Shown: in pieces, positions 60,194-64,000 of the stretch
Layout of the letters: each line of letters starts with the position of its first letter
Position numbering within the stretch: the stretch's first letter is position 1
DNA from: Catenuloplanes indicus
Lineage (GTDB): Bacteria; Actinomycetota; Actinomycetes; Mycobacteriales; Micromonosporaceae
NCBI RefSeq assembly: GCF_030813715.1
Contig: NZ_JAUSUZ010000001.1
Location: 6,634,001 to 6,698,000, forward strand
DNA: 64,000 nucleotides
Direction of reading: 5' to 3'
Made by a program: the position numbers and the translations under genes
Notes under the pieces: model-generated
Told to the model about the DNA's origin: nothing
Databases searched by the model: none
Seen by the model: only the letters and a program-made list of their open reading frames with translations

Positions 60194-60205
60194 TGAAACG
60201 TTTCA
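60194..60205. promoter_or_regulatory. Rhamnose repressor operator, proximal catabolic site
   Basis: TGAAACGTTTCA is a perfect 12-bp palindrome, 63 bases upstream of the aldolase/dehydrogenase start. It is the best match to the shared motif of the cluster. Confidence 0.75.
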
Positions 60206-60268
60206 CGTCGGCCGGACCATCGGCACGGCGTGTCCGGAAGTCCCGACCACCTCCGCGAGAAGGACACC

Positions 60269-62326
60269 ATGACGAACCCCGCAGTGCGTGACCTGCTGGA
60301 CCGCAGCAACCGGCTGGGTGCGGACCCGCGCAACACGAACTATGCCGGTGGCAACACGTCCGTGAAGGCCGCCGGCACGGATCCGGTGACCGGTGCGCCG
60401 ACCGAGCTGCTCTGGGTGAAGGGGTCGGGAGGGGACCTCGGCACGCTGCGGGAGGAGGGGCTCGCGGTGCTGCGGCTGGACCGGCTGCGGGCGCTGGTGG
60501 ACGTCTATTCGCGGGGTGCCGGCGGAGGCGGCCCGGTCGGCTCGGCGCGCGAGGACGAGATGGTGTCCCTTTTCGACTACTGCCTGCACGGGCGTGGTGG
60601 TGCGGCGCCGTCGATCGACACGGCGATGCACGGTCTGGTGGACGCGGCGCACGTCGACCACCTGCACCCGGACGCGGGTATCGCGATCGCGACCGCGGCG
60701 GACGGGCCGGCGCTGACCAAGGAGATCTTCGGTGACCGGGTGGTCTGGGTGCCGTGGCGGCGGCCGGGGTTCCAGCTGGGGCTGGACATCGCGGCGGTGC
60801 AGGCGGCGAACCCGCAGGCGATCGGGTGCATCCTCGGCGGGCACGGGATCACGGCGTGGGGGGCGACCAGCGACGAGTGCGAGCGCAACTCGCTGACCAT
60901 CATCGAGACCGCGGCGGCGTACATCGAGGCGAACGGGCGGCCGGAGCCGTTCGGGCGGCTGATCGTCCCGGCGCTGGGCGAGGAGGAGCGGCACGCCCGG
61001 GCGGCCGCGCTGTTCCCGGTGCTCCGTGGGCTGGTGTCGACCGACCGGCCGCAGGTCGGGCACTACACGGACGTACCGGAGGTGCTGGACTTCGTGGGCC
61101 GGGAGCGGCTGGCCGAGCTGGCGGAGAAGGGGACGTCCTGCCCGGACCACTTCCTTCGTACCAAGGTCAAGCCACTGGTGCTGGATTGTGGTCCGGACGT
61201 GTCGATCGAGGACACCGTCGCGCGGCTGACGGAGCTGCACGAGGCGTACCGGGAGGACTACCGCGCCTACTACGAGCGGCATGCGACCGGCGACTCGCCG
61301 GCGATGCGCGGTGCGGACCCGGCGATCGTGCTGGTGCCGGGCGTGGGCATGTTCTCGTTCGGGGCGAACAAGCAGACCGCGCGGGTGGCCGGTGAGTTCT
61401 ACGTCAACGCGATCAACGTGATGCGCGGCGCGGAGGCGCTGTCCGGCTACGCGCCGATCGACGAGTCGGAGAAGTTCCGGATCGAGTACTGGGCGCTGGA
61501 GGAGGCGAAGCTGCGGCGCATGCCGAAGCCGAAGCCGCTCGCCACCCGGGTCGCGTTCGTGACCGGCGGCGGGTCCGGCATCGGCCGGGCGATCGCGCTG
61601 CGGCTCGCGGCCGAGGGCGCCTGCGTGGTGGTCGCGGATCGCAACGTCCGCACGGCGCGGACGGTGGCGCACGAGATCGGCGGCACCGATCAGGCGATCG
61701 CGGTGGAGGCGGACGTGACGGACGGCGCCGCGGTGGCCACGGCGCTGGCCGTCGCGACCCGGGCGTTCGGCGGCGTCGACCTGGTCGTCAACAACGCCGG
61801 CCTCTCCGTCTCCAAGCCGCTGCTGGAGACCACCGAGGCGGACTGGGACCTGCAGCACGACGTGATGGCGAAGGGTTCGTTCCTGGTCTCCCGGGAGGCC
61901 GCGCGGATCATGGTCGCCCAGGGCATGGGCGGCGACATCGTCTACATCTCCTCGAAGAACTCGCTGTTCGCCGGGCCGAACAACGTGGCGTACGGCGCGG
62001 CCAAGGCCGATCAGGCGCACCAGGTCCGGCTGCTCGCGGCCGAGCTGGGCGGTTACGGGATCCGGGTCAACGGCATCAACCCGGACGGCGTGGTCCGCGG
62101 GTCCGGCATCTTCGCCGGTGGCTGGGGCGCGAAGCGGGCCGCGGTCTACGGCGTGCCGGAGGAGGAGCTGGGCGCCTACTACGCGCAGCGCACGCTGCTC
62201 AAGCGCGAGGTGCTGCCGGAGCACGTGGCGAACGCGGTGTTCGTGCTGACCGCGGGCGAGCTGTCGCACACCACCGGCCTGCACGTCCCGGTCGACGCCG
62301 GCGTCGCCGCGGCCTTCCTCCGATGA
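60269..62326 (+). CDS. rhaD: Bifunctional rhamnulose-1-phosphate aldolase / short-chain dehydrogenase
   Basis: 685 residues. The N-terminal class II aldolase domain (about 1-400) has NYAGGNTSVKA, ELLWVKGSGGDLGTL, HVDHLHPDAGIAIA (zinc-ligand histidines) and GCILGGHGITAWG. The C-terminal SDR domain (about 420-685) has VAFVTGGGSGIGRAIALRLAAEG, VVNNAGLSVSKPL, IVYISSKNSLFAGPNNVAYGAAKAD (Ser-Tyr-Lys). The aldolase splits rhamnulose-1-phosphate to DHAP and L-lactaldehyde, and the SDR should oxidise the lactaldehyde. GAGAAGGA supports the ATG at 60269. Confidence 0.94.
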   Translation: MTNPAVRDLLDRSNRLGADPRNTNYAGGNTSVKAAGTDPVTGAPTELLWVKGSGGDLGTLREEGLAVLRLDRLRALVDVYSRGAGGGGPVGSAREDEMVSLFDYCLHGRGGAAPSIDTAMHGLVDAAHVDHLHPDAGIAIATAADGPALTKEIFGDRVVWVPWRRPGFQLGLDIAAVQAANPQAIGCILGGHGITAWGATSDECERNSLTIIETAAAYIEANGRPEPFGRLIVPALGEEERHARAAALFPVLRGLVSTDRPQVGHYTDVPEVLDFVGRERLAELAEKGTSCPDHFLRTKVKPLVLDCGPDVSIEDTVARLTELHEAYREDYRAYYERHATGDSPAMRGADPAIVLVPGVGMFSFGANKQTARVAGEFYVNAINVMRGAEALSGYAPIDESEKFRIEYWALEEAKLRRMPKPKPLATRVAFVTGGGSGIGRAIALRLAAEGACVVVADRNVRTARTVAHEIGGTDQAIAVEADVTDGAAVATALAVATRAFGGVDLVVNNAGLSVSKPLLETTEADWDLQHDVMAKGSFLVSREAARIMVAQGMGGDIVYISSKNSLFAGPNNVAYGAAKADQAHQVRLLAAELGGYGIRVNGINPDGVVRGSGIFAGGWGAKRAAVYGVPEEELGAYYAQRTLLKREVLPEHVANAVFVLTAGELSHTTGLHVPVDAGVAAAFLR

Positions 62327-63747
62327 CCGCACGGACCTTCGCGGCTGTCGACCTCGGCGCCTCCTCGGGCCGGGTGATCAAGGCGACGCTCGACGGGGCG
62401 ACGCTGAGCCTCGACGAGGTGCACCGCTTCCCGAACGAGCCGGTCCGGGTCAACGGCACGCTGCACTGGGACATCCTCGCGCTGTACCGCGGCGTACTGG
62501 ACGGGCTGCGCAAGGCCGGGCCGGTGGACAGCATCGGCATCGACTCGTGGGCGGTCGACCACGGCCTGCTGGACGCGACCGGCGCGCTGCTCGGCAACCC
62601 GGTGCACTACCGGGACGCGCGCACCACCGGCGTCTGGCGGGACGTGGCCGAGGCGATCGGCGAGGAGCGGCTCTACGGCATCACCGGGCTGCAACAGCTG
62701 AACTTCAACACGCTCTACCAGCTGTCGGCCGCGCGTGGCACGCCGGTGCTGGCCGCGGCCCGGCACGTCCTGATGATCCCGGACCTGATCGCGTTCTGGC
62801 TCACCGGCGAGATCGGCGCGGAGATCACCAACGCGTCCACGACCCAGCTCTACGACCTGAACAAGCGCGCCTGGTCCACCGAGCTGATCACCGAGGCCGG
62901 CCTCGACCCGGGCCTGTTCCCGCCGCTGCGCGAGCCGGGCACGGTGATCGGCCGGGCCCGGGACCTGGCCGGGCAGCCCGCGGTCGTCGCGGTCGGCTCG
63001 CACGACACCGCGTCGGCCGTGGTCGCGGTGCCGGCCGCGGACCCGCACTTCGCGTACATCTCCTGCGGCACCTGGTCGCTGGTCGGCGTGGAGCTGGACC
63101 GGCCGGTGCTCACCGAGGCCAGCCGCGCCGCGAACTTCACCAACGAGGGCGGCGTCGACGGCACGATCCGCTATCTGCGCAACGTGATGGGCCTCTGGCT
63201 GCTCCAGGAGTCCTGCCGCACGTGGGGTTCGCCGGATCTCGCGGAGCTGCTGGACGCCGCGGCCGCACGGGAACCGTTCGTCTCCGTGGTCGACCCGGAC
63301 CACGAGGACTTCCTGGCGCCCGGTGACATGCCGGCCCGGATCGCGGCGTTCTGCCGCCGCACCGGCCAGCCGGTGCCGGCCGACCGGCCCGCGGTGGTGC
63401 GGACCGTCATGGACAGTCTCGCGCTCGCCCACCGGCGGACGGTCCGGGAGGTCGCCGCGCTCTCCGGCACGCGCGTCGACGTGGTGCACATGGTCGGCGG
63501 CGGCGCCCGCAACACGCTGCTCTGCCAGCTCACCGCGGACGCCACCGGCCTGCCGGTGCTGGCCGGGCCGGTCGAGGCAACCGCGCTGGGCAACGTGCTG
63601 GTCCAGGCGCGGGCTGCCGGTGCCGCCGGTCCGGACCTGGCCGCGCTGCGCGCGCTGCTGCGCGACACGCAGCGGCTCACCCGCTATCAGCCGGCCGGCG
63701 ACCCGGCCGCGTGGGCCGCCGCCGTCGCGCGTCTGGGCTTTTCCTGA
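62323..63747 (+). CDS. rhaB: Rhamnulokinase
   Basis: 474 residues of the FGGY kinase family, RhaB branch: FAAVDLGASSGRVIKATLDG (phosphate 1), IGIDSWAVDHGLLDATGALLGNPVHYRDART, GITGLQQLNFNTLYQL, VGSHDTASAVVAVPA, FAYISCGTWSLVGVELDRP, HMVGGGARNTLLCQLTADATGLPVLAGPVEATALGNVL (adenosine region). It phosphorylates L-rhamnulose at C1. The start overlaps the aldolase stop (ATGA), indicating coupled translation. Confidence 0.96.
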   Translation: MTARTFAAVDLGASSGRVIKATLDGATLSLDEVHRFPNEPVRVNGTLHWDILALYRGVLDGLRKAGPVDSIGIDSWAVDHGLLDATGALLGNPVHYRDARTTGVWRDVAEAIGEERLYGITGLQQLNFNTLYQLSAARGTPVLAAARHVLMIPDLIAFWLTGEIGAEITNASTTQLYDLNKRAWSTELITEAGLDPGLFPPLREPGTVIGRARDLAGQPAVVAVGSHDTASAVVAVPAADPHFAYISCGTWSLVGVELDRPVLTEASRAANFTNEGGVDGTIRYLRNVMGLWLLQESCRTWGSPDLAELLDAAAAREPFVSVVDPDHEDFLAPGDMPARIAAFCRRTGQPVPADRPAVVRTVMDSLALAHRRTVREVAALSGTRVDVVHMVGGGARNTLLCQLTADATGLPVLAGPVEATALGNVLVQARAAGAAGPDLAALRALLRDTQRLTRYQPAGDPAAWAAAVARLGFS

Positions 63748-63868
63748 CCTGCCCCGGTACGAACGGCGACCGCGGCCCGCCCGGCACCGAGACCGAGCGA
63801 GCCGCGGTCATTTCATCGACGTCTGCCGTTGCGTAGGCGAAGGGCGCGTTCTATAAACAACGTTATGT

Positions 63869-63880
63869 GAAAGCGCTCTC
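63869..63880. promoter_or_regulatory. LacI-type operator before the terminal secreted gene
   Basis: GAAAGCGCTCTC is a near-palindrome (one mismatched pair) centred on AGCGCT, 28 bases upstream of the start at 63909. It is of the same class as the sites at 40469 and 43630 and suggests sugar-responsive expression. Confidence 0.55.
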
Positions 63881-63908
63881 TCGTTACCCCACCACTGGGA
63901 GCAGGCCG

Positions 63909-64000
63909 ATGAAGAAGGTCCTGACCTGGCTGGCGACCGCCGTCCTGGCCGCCGGTTCCGCGATCCTGATGTATCCCGGCGCCGCGAACGCCGCGTACAT
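63909..64000 (+). CDS. Secreted protein, N-terminus only (3' partial)
   Basis: The visible 30 residues are a Sec signal peptide: MKKVLTWLATAVLAAGSAIL, then MYPGAANAAY with a likely AxA cleavage at about residue 29. GGGAG precedes the ATG by 6 bases. The mature part lies outside the window. The LacI-type operator upstream and the neighbouring sugar genes suggest a secreted carbohydrate-active enzyme, but no domain is visible. Confidence 0.75.
   Translation, partial: MKKVLTWLATAVLAAGSAILMYPGAANAAY

Noticed and set aside
60203-62332. 709-codon minus-strand frame opposite rhaD
   Set aside because: His/Arg/Asp-rich shadow; the plus strand encodes clear aldolase and SDR motifs.

Overview
The window is very GC-rich, with dense genes, many GTG starts, mostly CCA-less tRNAs, a LAL-type regulator, GH6/GH5 secreted glycosidases and an RHS toxin locus. 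This fits a filamentous actinomycete, most likely Micromonosporaceae (Actinoplanes/Catenuloplanes-like); the family assignment is an inference from gene content. No phage, plasmid, IS element or CRISPR array was seen.

Layout. 1-2.3 kb: a partial quinone-oxidoreductase-like gene, an HxlR regulator divergent from an FMN azoreductase, and an aldo/keto reductase relic. 2.3-2.7 kb: a Gly-Cys-Val tRNA cluster with its terminator, on the minus strand. 2.8-6.6 kb: a TAXI-type TRAP transporter (binding protein and fused permease) divergent from a TetR regulator. 6.6-14 kb: an alginate-lyase-like protein, a D-amino-acid-oxidase-like flavoprotein, a LacI regulator and a large LAL/LuxR regulator. 14-19 kb: an orphan histidine kinase divergent from a MacB-like ABC exporter whose gene junction carries a duplication with an inverted piece inside it. 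19-26 kb: minus-strand genes, mostly for exported products: GH6 and GH5 glycosidases, an LCP protein, a membrane-anchored QW-repeat toroid protein, a cyclase-family hydrolase and a secreted EEP nuclease/phosphatase.

25.9-37.5 kb: the most distinctive locus. A secreted DNRLRE/FG-GAP protein is divergent from a 2573-residue RHS protein. The RHS protein carries a ricin-B lectin insert, a Hint autoprotease and a C-terminal deaminase-type toxin, followed after 3 bases by an SMI1/KNR4 immunity gene. About 4 kb further on, an orphan RHS fragment abuts a truncated histidine kinase and a frameshifted response regulator, which suggests rearrangement around the toxin locus.

37.7-52.3 kb: GNAT, universal stress protein, L-arabinose isomerase, an S24-like protein, a DUF6807 protein, UbiA, a CheY-like regulator, CGNR/EamA, smpB, a Gfo/Idh oxidoreductase, small actinobacterial hypotheticals and an ECF sigma relic. 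52.3-63.7 kb: a complete L-rhamnose regulon. A minus-strand operon holds the ABC importer (ATPase, two permeases, binding protein), mutarotase and isomerase; a divergent LacI repressor follows; a plus-strand operon encodes a fused rhamnulose-1-phosphate aldolase/dehydrogenase and rhamnulokinase. TGAAACGTTTCA-type sites lie at all three promoters. The window ends in the signal peptide of another secreted protein behind an AGCGCT-centred operator.
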